From an uncultured Eubacteriales bacterium (GTDB taxonomy: Bacteria > Bacillota > Clostridia > Christensenellales > Aristaeellaceae): a DNA stretch of 42,857 nucleotides. Each line of letters starts with the position of its first letter. The first letter of the stretch is position 1. The stretch is taken from NCBI GenBank assembly GCA_900317565.1, contig ONHI01000010.1:1-42857 (forward strand), in the 5' to 3' direction. This document shows positions 7,977-16,838 of the stretch, piece by piece. The position numbers were made by a program, and so were the translations under genes. Below the pieces are notes generated by a model, which saw only the letters and a list, made by a program, of their open reading frames with translations, searched no databases and was not told where the DNA came from.

Positions 7977-8556
7977 GACCCTCCCCCGGGGCTATCGCTA
8001 TGCGGGCACGATGGACTTCATGCGCAACCGGAAGCAGATCAAGGCGATGCTGGCGCTGTCGGTGGCGCTGGTCGTGCTCCCCGCGCTGATCCCCCTGCCC
8101 TTCGTGCCCGTCGGCCCGGCCTGGGCGGCGATGAATTCCCGCTGGTGGCCGTGGTTCGCGCTGGCCGGGGCGCTGATACTCTACATCCCCCTGCACGAGC
8201 TGACCCACGGCGTCGCGATGTTCGCCCTGTCCGGCGTGAGGCCGAAGTACGGGCTGAAGCTGCCCTACGCCTACGCGGGCAGCACGGTGTGGTTCGACCG
8301 AAGCTCCCACATCATCACGGCGCTGGCCCCGGTGGCGCTCTGGGGGATCGCCCTTACATGGGCCGCGCTGGCGCTGCCCCGGGAATGGTTCTGGCCGGTC
8401 TGGATCGTGCAGATCTCAAACCTCTCCGGCTCGGCGGGCGACATCTACTGCGTGTGGGCGCTGGCGCGGATGAAGGGCGACATCCTGATCCAGGACGACG
8501 GCGTGCGCATGCGCATCGTAAGGAAACTACCTGTTGTTGAGGAAGACGTGAAATGA
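7966..8556 (+). CDS. DUF3267 putative membrane metalloprotease
   Basis: This 196-residue protein has about four membrane segments. The zinc-binding motif HELTHG (about residues 77-82) lies at the start of a helix, and the DUF3267 family is described as putative zincin peptidases on this motif. The second half keeps the family's membrane helices and a short charged tail. The substrate is unknown. It overlaps the methyltransferase by 11 bp and the ABC-F gene by 4 bp (ATGA), so it is translationally coupled to both. Confidence 0.85.
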   Translation: MNHKTLPRGYRYAGTMDFMRNRKQIKAMLALSVALVVLPALIPLPFVPVGPAWAAMNSRWWPWFALAGALILYIPLHELTHGVAMFALSGVRPKYGLKLPYAYAGSTVWFDRSSHIITALAPVALWGIALTWAALALPREWFWPVWIVQISNLSGSAGDIYCVWALARMKGDILIQDDGVRMRIVRKLPVVEEDVK

Positions 8557-10475
8557 TACTGCTCACCCTGCAAAACGTGAACAAGGCCTTCGTGATGAAC
8601 GAGGTGCTGAAGGACATCAACCTGACCCTGCAGGCCGGACAGCGCATGGGCCTAGTGGGCGTGAACGGCAGCGGCAAATCCACGCTGTTCAAGATCATCA
8701 GCGGCGCGATGGAGCCGGATTCCGGCACGGTATCGCTGGTGAAGGGCACCCGCGTGGGCGTGCTGACCCAGGACGCGGACATCCAGAGCGAGCTGACCAT
8801 CCAGCAGGAGCTGGAGCGGGTGTTCGAGCCGGTGCGCCAGATGGAGGCGCGGATGCGGGACATGGAGCACGAGATGGCCGAGAAGCACGGGGACGCCTGG
8901 GCCTTCGAGCAGCTCTCCCACGCCTATTCCCGGCTGGTGGACCGGTTTGAGGACGCGGGCGGATACGAGTGGCCCAGCCGCATACAGGGCGTGCTGGCGG
9001 GCCTGGGCTTCGCCCGGGGCCGGGAGACCCAGCCCGCGAACCTGCTCTCCGGCGGCGAAAAGACCCGGCTGTGCCTGGCGCGGCTGCTGCTGACCCAGCC
9101 GGACCTGCTGATGCTGGACGAGCCCACCAACCACCTGGACCTGGCCAGCACCCAGTGGCTGGAGGAGACGCTGAAGAAATACCGCGGCACGGTGCTGGTC
9201 ATCAGCCACGACCGCTACTTCCTGAACGCGGTATGCGATTGCATGGCGGAGATATCGATGAAGCGGCTCAGCCAGTACAGCGGCAATTACGACCGCTTCG
9301 CCGTGCAGCGCCAGGCGAACCTGGAGCGCCAGTTGAAGGAATACAAGCTGCAGCAGGCCGAGATCGCCCGGCAGGAGGCCATCATCGCCCGCTATCGCAT
9401 GTACAACCGGGAGAAGTCCATCAAGCTGGCGGAGAGCCGGGAGAAGCGGCTGGAGAAGCTGGAGCGGGTCGAGAAGCCCCAGAGCGAGCAGAAGGTGCGC
9501 TTCAACTTCACCGCCCGGCGGCGCACCGGCGACGACGTGCTGCGGGTGAAGGGCCTGGCGAAGGGCTTCGACGGGCGCACGCTGTTCGAGCACTTCGACC
9601 TGCACCTGCGCGCGGGCGACCGCGTGGCCATCATCGGCCCCAACGGCGTGGGCAAGACCACGCTTTTGAACATCATCGCGGGCAAGCTGGCCGCGGACGC
9701 GGGCACGGTGGCGTTCGGCAGCAACGTGGACCTGGGCTACTACGACCAGCAGCAGGCCCAGCTGCACCCGGAGAAGGACGTCATGAGCGAGGTGTGGGAC
9801 GACTTCCCCCGCCTGGAGCCGGACCGGGTGCGCGGGGTGCTGGCGCTGTTCCTGCTCACCGGCGAGGACGTGTTCCAGCCCGTGGGCACGCTGTCCGGCG
9901 GCGAGCGCGGGCGTGTGGCGCTGGCGAAGCTGATGCTGAAGCAGGACAACCTGCTGCTGCTGGACGAGCCCACCAACCACCTGGACATGGACAGCCGGGA
10001 GGTGCTGGAGGCCGCGCTGGACGACTTCGAGGGCACGATCCTCACCGTCAGCCACGACCGCTATTTCATCAACAAGGTCGCCACCAAGGTGATCGAGATG
10101 AGCCCCGACGGCGCGGTGGAATACCTGGGCAACTACGACGATTACCTGGAGAAGAAGCGCATCCAGGAGGCCGGCGAGGAGGAGATCCTCTCCGGCAGCG
10201 CGACCCGCACCCAGCAGGACAAGGAGAAGCGCCGGGCGCGGCTGGCCAAGGAATCGGCCAAGGCGCTGCAGCAGCGGCTGAAGAAGGCCGAGGCCGACAT
10301 CGCCGCCACGGAGCAGGCCATCGCCGAACTGGAGGCGCAGATGGGCCTTCCCGAGGTCTACGCCAATCCCGCGGAATCCGCCCGGGTCGCCCGGGAGCAC
10401 CGGGAGGCCCAGGAGCGCCTGGACGGGCTGTATGAGCTGTGGGAGGCATTGAGCGAGGCCGCCGCGGAAGAATAG
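8553..10475 (+). CDS. ABC-F family ATP-binding protein
   Basis: This 640-residue soluble protein has two ABC cassettes and no membrane segment. First cassette: GVNGSGKST (about 36-44), LSGGEKTRL, LLMLDEPTNHLD. It is followed by a long charged linker (P-site tRNA interaction motif region, about 245-315). Second cassette: GPNGVGKTT (about 362-370), LSGGERGRV, LLLLDEPTNHLD. A C-terminal coiled coil (about 545-640) follows. ABC-F proteins act on the ribosome in translation or antibiotic protection. The sequence does not decide between a YdiF/Uup-like translation factor and a resistance type. The stop is TAG, and a long perfect hairpin follows. Confidence 0.93.
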   Translation: MILLTLQNVNKAFVMNEVLKDINLTLQAGQRMGLVGVNGSGKSTLFKIISGAMEPDSGTVSLVKGTRVGVLTQDADIQSELTIQQELERVFEPVRQMEARMRDMEHEMAEKHGDAWAFEQLSHAYSRLVDRFEDAGGYEWPSRIQGVLAGLGFARGRETQPANLLSGGEKTRLCLARLLLTQPDLLMLDEPTNHLDLASTQWLEETLKKYRGTVLVISHDRYFLNAVCDCMAEISMKRLSQYSGNYDRFAVQRQANLERQLKEYKLQQAEIARQEAIIARYRMYNREKSIKLAESREKRLEKLERVEKPQSEQKVRFNFTARRRTGDDVLRVKGLAKGFDGRTLFEHFDLHLRAGDRVAIIGPNGVGKTTLLNIIAGKLAADAGTVAFGSNVDLGYYDQQQAQLHPEKDVMSEVWDDFPRLEPDRVRGVLALFLLTGEDVFQPVGTLSGGERGRVALAKLMLKQDNLLLLDEPTNHLDMDSREVLEAALDDFEGTILTVSHDRYFINKVATKVIEMSPDGAVEYLGNYDDYLEKKRIQEAGEEEILSGSATRTQQDKEKRRARLAKESAKALQQRLKKAEADIAATEQAIAELEAQMGLPEVYANPAESARVAREHREAQERLDGLYELWEALSEAAAEE

Positions 10476-10501
10476 AAGGCATGAATTGAGTGTCAAAAAC
10501 A

Positions 10502-10544
10502 TATGAATCACGACCACCGGATTGACCGGTGGTCGTGATTCATA
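10502..10544. terminator. Perfect 19-bp inverted repeat, probable bidirectional terminator
   Basis: A 19-bp perfect stem with the 5-nt loop ATTGA lies between the convergent ABC-F and APH genes. Neither strand shows a long U run after the stem, so termination is inferred from position and stability. Confidence 0.6.
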
Positions 10545-10596
10545 CATGCGATGCGGTTTCAGAGGTGGTTCTGGGCGGAGCGTTTCAGCTTGAGCT

Positions 10597-11565
10597 TTAT
10601 GGGTGGATCAGGCGTTCCGCAGCGTCCCCGATGTCCTCCCAATCCACGTCCTCGCCTTCCCTGGCGCAGCATTCCAGCTCGTCCACGATGTTTTCGATCA
10701 GCACCATGTCGATGAACAGCGGCAGCTTTTCCAGCATGTCCTCCGGAAGGTCCGTTTCAGTCTTGTAGCCCTGCAATTGAATATCGAAGCACTGCCTCAT
10801 CAGCGCAAGGCGCTTGCCGGGGTCGGTCTCCCGCCGCGTCCAGCCCTCGTTGTGGATCCAGAGGTTGGCCAGATCGAACATATACCAGCAGTTCATGCAG
10901 TTGTCGAAATCGAACACCGTGATCGCGCCGGTATCCATGTCGATGTGGTAGTTGCCGTCGCTGAAATCGAAATGGACCAGGCCGTAGCAGCCCTCGTCCG
11001 TCGGCAGCGCGCGGAAGGCCTCCAGGCGACTGGCGACGGCGGCTTCCAGTTCGCCGTATTCCTCCGGGATCAGGCGGCCCAGGTATTCCATGTTGTACTT
11101 GTCGAAGTAGTCCGGGCGGCGATGGATGGGCGCATACGCCCTGGACAGCCTGTGGATCGCGCCCAGGGCCTTGCCGGTGTTGTAGAAGTATTCGCTCAGC
11201 GGCGCGCCTTCCCGGTAGCGGTAGCCGTTGTCCGCAATCAGCATGCCTTTGGCATAGGCAAACAGGCTGACGTAGACCGCCTTGCCGTCCGCTTCCACGG
11301 TCTCCACCAGCCTGCCTTGCACGGACGGTATCACATCCGCCACAGGCGCGCCGTTCTCCGCCAGGAAGCGGATGAACTCTGTTTCGGCGAGATAATCATT
11401 CTCGCTCCGATCACCGAGGTCGGAGATGCGAAGGACGTATTTGTTTTCACCGTTCCGGCTGACGATCGCGATCCGGTTCCGCCCGCCCTCGTGGCCGGAC
11501 ACAGGAGTGAAGGCGCAGCCCTCAAGGGCATAAAGGCGTTTTGCCTGTTCAAGGACACTCTTCAA
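10597..11565 (-). CDS. APH-family phosphotransferase
   Basis: This 322-residue protein has the aminoglycoside phosphotransferase / choline kinase fold. An N-lobe with ENKYVLRISDLG holds the ATP lysine region. The catalytic loop is HFDFSDGNYHID (about residues 204-215), and the metal-binding motif VFDFDN follows about 9 residues later. The start is TTG with GGGAGG 7 bp upstream. It is the last gene of a four-gene minus-strand operon (GNAT, deaminase, kinase, this), 27 bp after the kinase. The family covers antibiotic kinases, homoserine kinase-like and fructosamine kinase-like enzymes, and I cannot assign a substrate. Confidence 0.85.
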   Translation of the reverse strand: MKSVLEQAKRLYALEGCAFTPVSGHEGGRNRIAIVSRNGENKYVLRISDLGDRSENDYLAETEFIRFLAENGAPVADVIPSVQGRLVETVEADGKAVYVSLFAYAKGMLIADNGYRYREGAPLSEYFYNTGKALGAIHRLSRAYAPIHRRPDYFDKYNMEYLGRLIPEEYGELEAAVASRLEAFRALPTDEGCYGLVHFDFSDGNYHIDMDTGAITVFDFDNCMNCWYMFDLANLWIHNEGWTRRETDPGKRLALMRQCFDIQLQGYKTETDLPEDMLEKLPLFIDMVLIENIVDELECCAREGEDVDWEDIGDAAERLIHP

Positions 11566-11592
11566 GAAGCTACCTCCCGTCCATGCTTGGAT

Positions 11593-12087
11593 TCATGCGC
11601 TCACAGAATCGATCTGCCTCTTCATCTCTCTGACGACCTCCCGGATGGTCTTGTCGTCTGTATCGACTACGATATCCCCCGGGCAGGGCGGAAGATGCAG
11701 CCAGAAATAGTTCGTCTCGCCTTTGTCGCCGCGCCTGTCGTGCCGCTTTTTCAGCGTTTCCTCCGAGCAGGTGAGCGTGAAGGCGACGGTCTCGTAATCC
11801 TTCGCCGTGATCCCCTTTAGAATGTTCCCTCTGATTTGGGGGTCTGTCAGCACGACAGAGGTGAAAAACACATACGCAAAACCAGAATCCAGGTAGTTGG
11901 AAAGTATGAAGGACATGCTTCTGTCCCCGTTGCGGAGTCGACCGTCCGTGACTGAAAAGGGATGCACACACCAGCACCAGTCCCCGTCCAGATACGCGCT
12001 GTTGTCATAGGATTCAAACAATCTTTCGCCGACGGCAGACTTGCCCACACAGGGGGAACCGCTGATGAGGATCAGCTTCTTATTCAT
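11593..12087 (-). CDS. P-loop nucleotide/small-molecule kinase
   Basis: This 164-residue protein opens with a Walker A motif GSPCVGKS (residues 10-17) and has the layout of small adenylate-kinase-like or shikimate-kinase-like enzymes: a LDGDW acidic motif near 34 and a lid-like segment KKRHDRRGDKG near 115. A C-terminal DDKTIREVVREM helix follows. The substrate is unknown. The start overlaps the deaminase stop by 8 bp, so the products are likely made together. Such kinases often modify nucleosides or antibiotics, but that is inference. Confidence 0.8.
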   Translation of the reverse strand: MNKKLILISGSPCVGKSAVGERLFESYDNSAYLDGDWCWCVHPFSVTDGRLRNGDRSMSFILSNYLDSGFAYVFFTSVVLTDPQIRGNILKGITAKDYETVAFTLTCSEETLKKRHDRRGDKGETNYFWLHLPPCPGDIVVDTDDKTIREVVREMKRQIDSVSA

Positions 12088-12616
12088 ACATATCCCTCTG
12101 TTTCTGCTTCTTTTTCACTTCATCCATTTCCGCGATGAGTTCCTCCAGCGGTCGATATTCACCGCCCCACCATTCAAACACGTGCATCCCTTCCTCTTCG
12201 AGCACGGATTCCGTGAGCGTCATCTGAATGCCCAACTGCCTGAGCAGCCCTTCGCGATCCACTGCCTGATAATCAAAGGGCAGCAGCTTGCAGAACGCTT
12301 TGTAGGACACGCCGCACACGATCTGATGCACTCCCAGAGACGCGATGGCTGCCAGACACCGCTCGCAGGGAGCACAGCTGGTATATACGACAGCGTGTTC
12401 CAGGATTTCATCGGAATACTTGTTGGCGCATTTGTGCACCAGATTGAATTCCGCGTGCCCGAAGATCCTGTGGGCATAGTCTGCCGTGTTTTCCGCTTCC
12501 TCCAGGATCTCCCCGTCATGCACAAGCACCGCACCAAAGGAATCATAGCCCTTTTTCCCGGCGCTGATGGCCAGCTCGTAGCAGCGCTTCATGTATTTCA
12601 CATACTTGTCATTCAC
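12080..12616 (-). CDS. Zinc-dependent nucleoside/cytidine-type deaminase
   Basis: This 178-residue protein has both zinc signatures of the CDA/TadA fold: HAE (about residues 54-56, catalytic Glu) and the cysteine pair in TSCAPCERCLAA (about 79-90). The general layout matches the guanine deaminase / TadA-like nucleoside deaminase group more than dCMP deaminase. A charged C-terminal tail (KKKQKQRD) is extra. The start is GTG with AGGAGG 9 bp upstream, overlapping the GNAT stop by 8 bp. The target could be a base, a nucleoside or a nucleoside antibiotic. A tRNA role is less likely, given the operon with GNAT, kinase and APH genes. Confidence 0.85.
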   Translation of the reverse strand: MNDKYVKYMKRCYELAISAGKKGYDSFGAVLVHDGEILEEAENTADYAHRIFGHAEFNLVHKCANKYSDEILEHAVVYTSCAPCERCLAAIASLGVHQIVCGVSYKAFCKLLPFDYQAVDREGLLRQLGIQMTLTESVLEEEGMHVFEWWGGEYRPLEELIAEMDEVKKKQKQRDMYE

Positions 12617-13127
12617 AGGTATTTTCCTCCTGACGGGATTCGTTGTTTGCGCAGAACCTGAACAGCGGGTCGCCGTTTTCTTCTGTGCCGTACTGTTTCA
12701 TGCCACCCTTTTCCATGGCCCGGGCGGAGGCGATATTTTCTTTGGCACAGCCGCCGTGCACGCCGGGAAGGGCGTAGTCCTCAGCGGCAATCCGAAGCAG
12801 CTCTTTTATGCACAGCGTGCCATAGCCTTTGCCGCGGTATGGTTCATCCAACAGGATGAAGATTTCAGGCTCCGCCGAATTGCGGCTGCCGTCCAGACCG
12901 CACCAGCCCATGATGGTGTGAGGATTGTCTGCGCAGCAGACAGCGAGGCACAGATGACAGATACAGCCCTTCGCATTCCTTGCGTAATTCCCGCGCATAT
13001 GGGCAATGGCTTCCTGCGCCTCCGCGTCAGAAAGCGGATGATGATCAGCAGGCCAGGTCCGGGCGACCTCGGCCAAGTCGTCTTCCGTCACATAATGAAG
13101 GATCAGGTTTTCTGTGCGATAATCCAT
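12609..13127 (-). CDS. GNAT family N-acetyltransferase
   Basis: This is a GNAT-fold protein of about 172 residues. The acetyl-CoA pyrophosphate loop is YRGKGYGTLCIKEL (about 98-111), and the later NIASARAMEKGGM matches motif B of RimJ/RimL-type acetyltransferases. The ATG at 13127 lies 6 bp after GGAGG and is preferred to the in-frame ATG at 13133, which directly abuts GGAGG. It is the first gene of the GNAT - deaminase - kinase - APH operon and sits about 95 bp downstream of a consensus promoter. The substrate is unknown. Confidence 0.87.
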   Translation of the reverse strand: MDYRTENLILHYVTEDDLAEVARTWPADHHPLSDAEAQEAIAHMRGNYARNAKGCICHLCLAVCCADNPHTIMGWCGLDGSRNSAEPEIFILLDEPYRGKGYGTLCIKELLRIAAEDYALPGVHGGCAKENIASARAMEKGGMKQYGTEENGDPLFRFCANNESRQEENTCE

Positions 13128-13228
13128 AAGCATCCTCCGATATCTGTATCCGTCCGGGATTCTGACATATCCCCCTGCCTCTGCGCCATGAACGAATATG
13201 TCATCAGCATCTGTAACTATTGCGACAC

Positions 13229-13257
13229 ATTATAAGGTCAAAGGTCTGCTGTGTCAA
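13229..13257 (-). promoter_or_regulatory. Consensus promoter of the GNAT-deaminase-kinase-APH operon
   Basis: Minus-strand TTGACA (13252-13257), 17-bp spacer, TATAAT (13229-13234): a perfect sigma-A consensus. It predicts strong constitutive expression with a leader of about 95 nt. The rest of the gap up to 13425 shows no gene I can support. Confidence 0.85.
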
Positions 13258-13425
13258 TAGAGCAATTCCCGGTGGGAAAAATATGATTCCCTGGATCACA
13301 CGCCGCACACGCGGTACGCGATAAATCCGGGGAAAACCACGGGAAGCATATTCATGCCCCGCATCGAAGGCGTCCGACAACCCATATGGCCGCCTTCTTC
13401 ATACAGGGCAGATCGCGGCAGGCGG

Positions 13426-14862
13426 CTAAGCCCGGACCGCCAGCGTGGTCTCAGACGCGCCGAGGCCGTCGGCGGTCACGCGCAGGCGGACCTCGCCGGC
13501 TTCGCAGCCCGCCCGCAGCACGGCCAGCGCCGTACCGCGATAGCTGGTGAACGCGCCGCGGGTGTAGTTTTCAGAGGTGACGGGGTTGCCGCTGCCGAAG
13601 CCCAGCAGCGACGCCGCGCCCTCCGCCTCCGCGGTCAGGGCGACCCCGGCGTCCGGCACCACCGCGCCGCTTGCATCCACCAGCTCCACGCGGACGTAGG
13701 CCAGGGACGCGCCGTCCGCCCGCAGGTCCTCGGACTCCGGGACCAGCCGCACGCCCACGGGCGCGCCCGCCGTGCTCAATTGGGCCCGGGAGACCTCCGC
13801 GCCGCCGCGATAGCTCACCGCCTCCAGCGTGCCCGGCGCGTAGGTGGCGTGGAACAGGAAGGTCAGCGGCATGTCGTGGACCGTCGCCTCGCCCGCCTTT
13901 TTGCGGCCCAGGCTTTCGCCGTTCACGCGCAGCTCCACCTCCTCCGCGGCGCTGATCACCAGCACGTCCACGGGTTTACCCTCCCGCCCGCGCCAGGTCC
14001 AGCTGTCCCACACGCCCGGAAAGCCCCAGGGCGTCAGCACCTCGGCCTTGCCGAAGTTCGCCGGGTCGTAGCTGAAAAGGCCGGTCTCGTCGCTGCCGAA
14101 CACGATGCGGCGGTACACGCCCTGGGGCCGTATCGCGCCGGTTACGTCGAAGTCGGAATCGTTGGCCGTGCGCCACGGGAAGGGCGAGCCGCCCAGCCAG
14201 GGGCTGGCCCCCTCCTTCATCTTCGGGTCGCCCGACTCGTAGAACGTGGCCTTGCCGTTGCCGTTGGGGTCCTGGGTCTTCACCTTCATCAGGAAATCGT
14301 ACAGCTCGTCGGTGGTCTCGGGCAGCTTGCCGTCGTTCAGCAGGTCCACCCAGGGCTGGTAGATCCACATGCGGGCCTGGTGGCTGCAGTGGAAGCACTC
14401 GTTGTCGTCGCCGTAGGTGTAGATGTTGCCGTCGCTCATGGTCAGATCGCCCAGGCGCGCGGGGCTCAGCTCATTCAGCTTGTTCCAGTTGGGGGCGTCC
14501 GCCAGATATTCGTTCAGCGGGATCACCAGGCCCTCCTGGCCGTAGAGCATGCACTCCGCCTTGCTCCAGCGGGTATTGATGAATACGTCCGGCAGCTTCT
14601 CGCCGCTGTAGAGCATCAGGTTCAGCTTGGTCTTGCCGTCCTCGCCGCTGCCGGCGTAGATGAAGTCCAGGTTGATGTTGGCCTTTTCCTTCAGCCATTG
14701 CACGGGATAGCTGCTCTCGTAGTTCACGCCGCCCTCCATGCCCAGCACCACGGCGGTCAGCGTCACTTCCTCGTCCAGCGGGAAGGTGACCTCGGCCATC
14801 GCCGGAAGGGCCACCGCCAGCGCCAGCATCAGGGCCAGCAGGCAAACCAGTAAGCGTTTCAT
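13426..14862 (-). CDS. Chimera: extracellular solute-binding protein N-part fused to GH2 beta-galactosidase C-part
   Basis: The frame codes for 478 residues. Residues 1-24 are a Sec signal peptide ending AMA. Residues about 25-204 match the N-terminal lobe of CUT1/LipO-type sugar-binding proteins (WLKEKANINLDF, LMLYSGEKLPDV, TTDELYDFLMKVKTQDPNGN). From about residue 205 the sequence becomes the C-terminal part of a GH2 beta-galactosidase: PFPWRTANDSDFDVTG, IRPQGVYRRIVFG, then a DUF4982-type segment (VELRVNGESLGRKKAG) and an Ig-like domain (LRADGASLAYVRVELVDASG). Neither half is complete: the binding protein lacks its second lobe and the GH2 lacks its catalytic barrel. The junction is near 14245 and in frame. 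Causes could be a deletion between neighbouring genes or an assembly error. GGAGG precedes the ATG. It is the third gene after the two permeases. Confidence 0.8.
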   Translation of the reverse strand: MKRLLVCLLALMLALAVALPAMAEVTFPLDEEVTLTAVVLGMEGGVNYESSYPVQWLKEKANINLDFIYAGSGEDGKTKLNLMLYSGEKLPDVFINTRWSKAECMLYGQEGLVIPLNEYLADAPNWNKLNELSPARLGDLTMSDGNIYTYGDDNECFHCSHQARMWIYQPWVDLLNDGKLPETTDELYDFLMKVKTQDPNGNGKATFYESGDPKMKEGASPWLGGSPFPWRTANDSDFDVTGAIRPQGVYRRIVFGSDETGLFSYDPANFGKAEVLTPWGFPGVWDSWTWRGREGKPVDVLVISAAEEVELRVNGESLGRKKAGEATVHDMPLTFLFHATYAPGTLEAVSYRGGAEVSRAQLSTAGAPVGVRLVPESEDLRADGASLAYVRVELVDASGAVVPDAGVALTAEAEGAASLLGFGSGNPVTSENYTRGAFTSYRGTALAVLRAGCEAGEVRLRVTADGLGASETTLAVRA

Positions 14863-14924
14863 TGTGTTTCCTCCTTGTCGTTCTATATTGCATGCGGCAC
14901 ACGCCGCCTGCGTACCATTGGGGA

Positions 14925-15824
14925 TCAGCCCTTCACCGAGCCGATCATGACGCCCTTCACGAAGTATTTCTGGATGAAGGGATACAGTACCATCAGCGGC
15001 AGCGCGCTGATGATGATGGTGCCGTAGCGCAGTATCTCGCTGAGCTGCTGGTTGCGGTAGTACAGCTCCGGGTTGGAGGCCGCCTTGGTGAAATCCACGT
15101 TCGCCATCAGCAGTATCTCCCGCAGCACCAGCTGCAGCGGGAACTTGGCCTTGTCGTTCAGGTAGATCATCGGATTGAAATAGCCGTTCCACAGCCCGAT
15201 GGCGATCCACAGCACCAGCACCGCCAGTATGGCCTTGGACAGGGGCAGCACGATGGAGACCAGATAGCGGAACTCCCCGCAGCCGTCCAGCTCCGCCGAT
15301 TCGTGCAGCTCCTCCGGGATGGAGGTCATGAAGAAGGTGCGGGTCACGATCACGTTGTAGGCGCTCAGCGCCGTGGGCAGTATGATGGCCCAGATCGTGT
15401 TCAGCAGCTTCAGCTTCATGATGAGCATGTAATTGGGCACCAGGCCGCCGTTGAACAGCATCGTGAACAGGAACAGCATCATGATGGGCTTCCTGCCCGC
15501 CAGCGACTTGCGCGACAGCGGATAGGCCGCCAGGATCGTCAGCACCAGGCCGATCAGCGTGCCCGACACGGTATACAGGAATGAATTGGCAAAGCCGGTC
15601 CAGATGTCCCTGTACTCCATGATGGCCTGGTAGCCCTCCAGCGTGAATTCCACCGGCAGCAGCACCACCTTGCCGGAGATCAGCGCCTGGCCGGAGCTGA
15701 AGGAGCAGCTGACGATATACAGGAAGGGATAGGTCACGATCACCAGGAACAGCGCCAGCAGCACCGCGTTGACCCGATAGCACACCCGGTCCACCGCGCA
15801 ATCCCGGATAGAGCGCTTATGCAT
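14925..15824 (-). CDS. CUT1 sugar ABC transporter permease, YtcP/AraQ-like
   Basis: This 299-residue protein has six membrane segments and the MalG-type layout. The EAA loop that docks on the ATPase reads EELHESAELDGCGEFRYLV (about residues 183-201). The C-terminus keeps the family end QKYFVKGVMIGSVKG. It is the second permease, 33 bp downstream of the LplB-like gene. It imports an oligosaccharide together with a binding protein, and the ATPase (usually a shared MsmX) is not in the window. Confidence 0.93.
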   Translation of the reverse strand: MHKRSIRDCAVDRVCYRVNAVLLALFLVIVTYPFLYIVSCSFSSGQALISGKVVLLPVEFTLEGYQAIMEYRDIWTGFANSFLYTVSGTLIGLVLTILAAYPLSRKSLAGRKPIMMLFLFTMLFNGGLVPNYMLIMKLKLLNTIWAIILPTALSAYNVIVTRTFFMTSIPEELHESAELDGCGEFRYLVSIVLPLSKAILAVLVLWIAIGLWNGYFNPMIYLNDKAKFPLQLVLREILLMANVDFTKAASNPELYYRNQQLSEILRYGTIIISALPLMVLYPFIQKYFVKGVMIGSVKG

Positions 15825-15857
15825 TGTTTCTCCCCCTCTCAGGCAGGTCCGGGCGGC

Positions 15858-16790
15858 TCACCAGAAGCCGTTGCCGGTCAGCTTGTTGGCCGCCGTGTTG
15901 GATATCATCACCAGCACCAGGCCCACCACCGACTGGAACAGGCCGATGGCCGTGCCGTAGGAAAAGTCCGGCATCGAGGCCGCCAGCGACACCTTGTAGG
16001 AATAGGTGGAGATCACCTCGGCCATCTCCAGGTTGTTCTGGTTCTGCATGGCCAGCACCTTCTCATAGCCCACGCCCAGTATGCTGCCCATGTTCAGTAT
16101 CAGCATGATGGTGACCATCGGGGCGATGGTGGGCAGGTCGATGTGCCAGATGCGCTGCAGCACGTTCGCGCCGTCGATGGTGGCCGCCTCGTGCAGCTGG
16201 GGATCCACGCCGGAGAGCGCCGCCAGATAGATGATGGCCCCGAACCCGACGCCCTGCCAGACGCCCGACCACACGTACAGGTGCGGGAACATCTTCGGGT
16301 CCGCCAGTATGTTGGAGGCGGTCACCGCGTAGTAAATCCGCCCCAGCACGCCCGTGCGGGTGTTGAACAGCATGTTCACCATGCTGGCGATGACGATGGT
16401 GGAGATGAAATACGGGAAGTAGGAGACCATCTGCACCGTCTTCTTGAACGCCGTCCTGCGCACGTAATTCAGGCTGATCGCCAGGAACACCGCCGTGGGG
16501 ATGTTCACCAGCAGGCTGTACACGCTCAGCACCAGCGTGTTGCGCAGCGTGGAGATGAAATTATAGTTGGAAAAGAAGCGGATGAAGTTCGCCATGCCGT
16601 CGTTGGCGGCCCAGGGGCTGCCGAAGATGCCCTTGCGCAGCTTGAAGTCCTTGAAGGCCATCACCACGCCGCCCATGGGGATATAGTTGAAAACGATGAT
16701 GAACGCCACCGGCAGCACGAGCATGGCGTACAGCTCCCAGTGCCGCTTGAGATAGCGGCTGCGCATGCCCCGCTTGGTATCCTGCTGCAT
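15858..16790 (-). CDS. CUT1 sugar ABC transporter permease, LplB-like
   Basis: This 310-residue protein has six membrane segments and the N-terminal LplB mark FNYIPMGGVVMAFKDF. The EAA loop reads LHEAATIDGANVLQRIWHID. The start is ATG with GGAGG 8 bp upstream; longer open frame upstream is not coding-like. It is the first gene of the sugar uptake operon (LplB, YtcP, chimeric binding protein), divergent from the AraC-type sensor that probably controls it. Confidence 0.93.
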   Translation of the reverse strand: MQQDTKRGMRSRYLKRHWELYAMLVLPVAFIIVFNYIPMGGVVMAFKDFKLRKGIFGSPWAANDGMANFIRFFSNYNFISTLRNTLVLSVYSLLVNIPTAVFLAISLNYVRRTAFKKTVQMVSYFPYFISTIVIASMVNMLFNTRTGVLGRIYYAVTASNILADPKMFPHLYVWSGVWQGVGFGAIIYLAALSGVDPQLHEAATIDGANVLQRIWHIDLPTIAPMVTIMLILNMGSILGVGYEKVLAMQNQNNLEMAEVISTYSYKVSLAASMPDFSYGTAIGLFQSVVGLVLVMISNTAANKLTGNGFW

Positions 16791-16838
16791 CAATCCCACC
16801 TCCCGGTCGGTCCGTGTCCGGTTCTTTCCGTCACGGCC

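Noticed and set aside
8652-10547. A minus-strand open frame of 631 codons opposite ABC-F
   Set aside because: Antisense shadow with no domain; the plus strand encodes full ABC-F motifs.
14862-15801. Upstream extension of the chimeric binding-protein frame into the permease region
   Set aside because: It reads the YtcP permease gene in another frame. The signal peptide and GGAGG at 14862 mark the true start.
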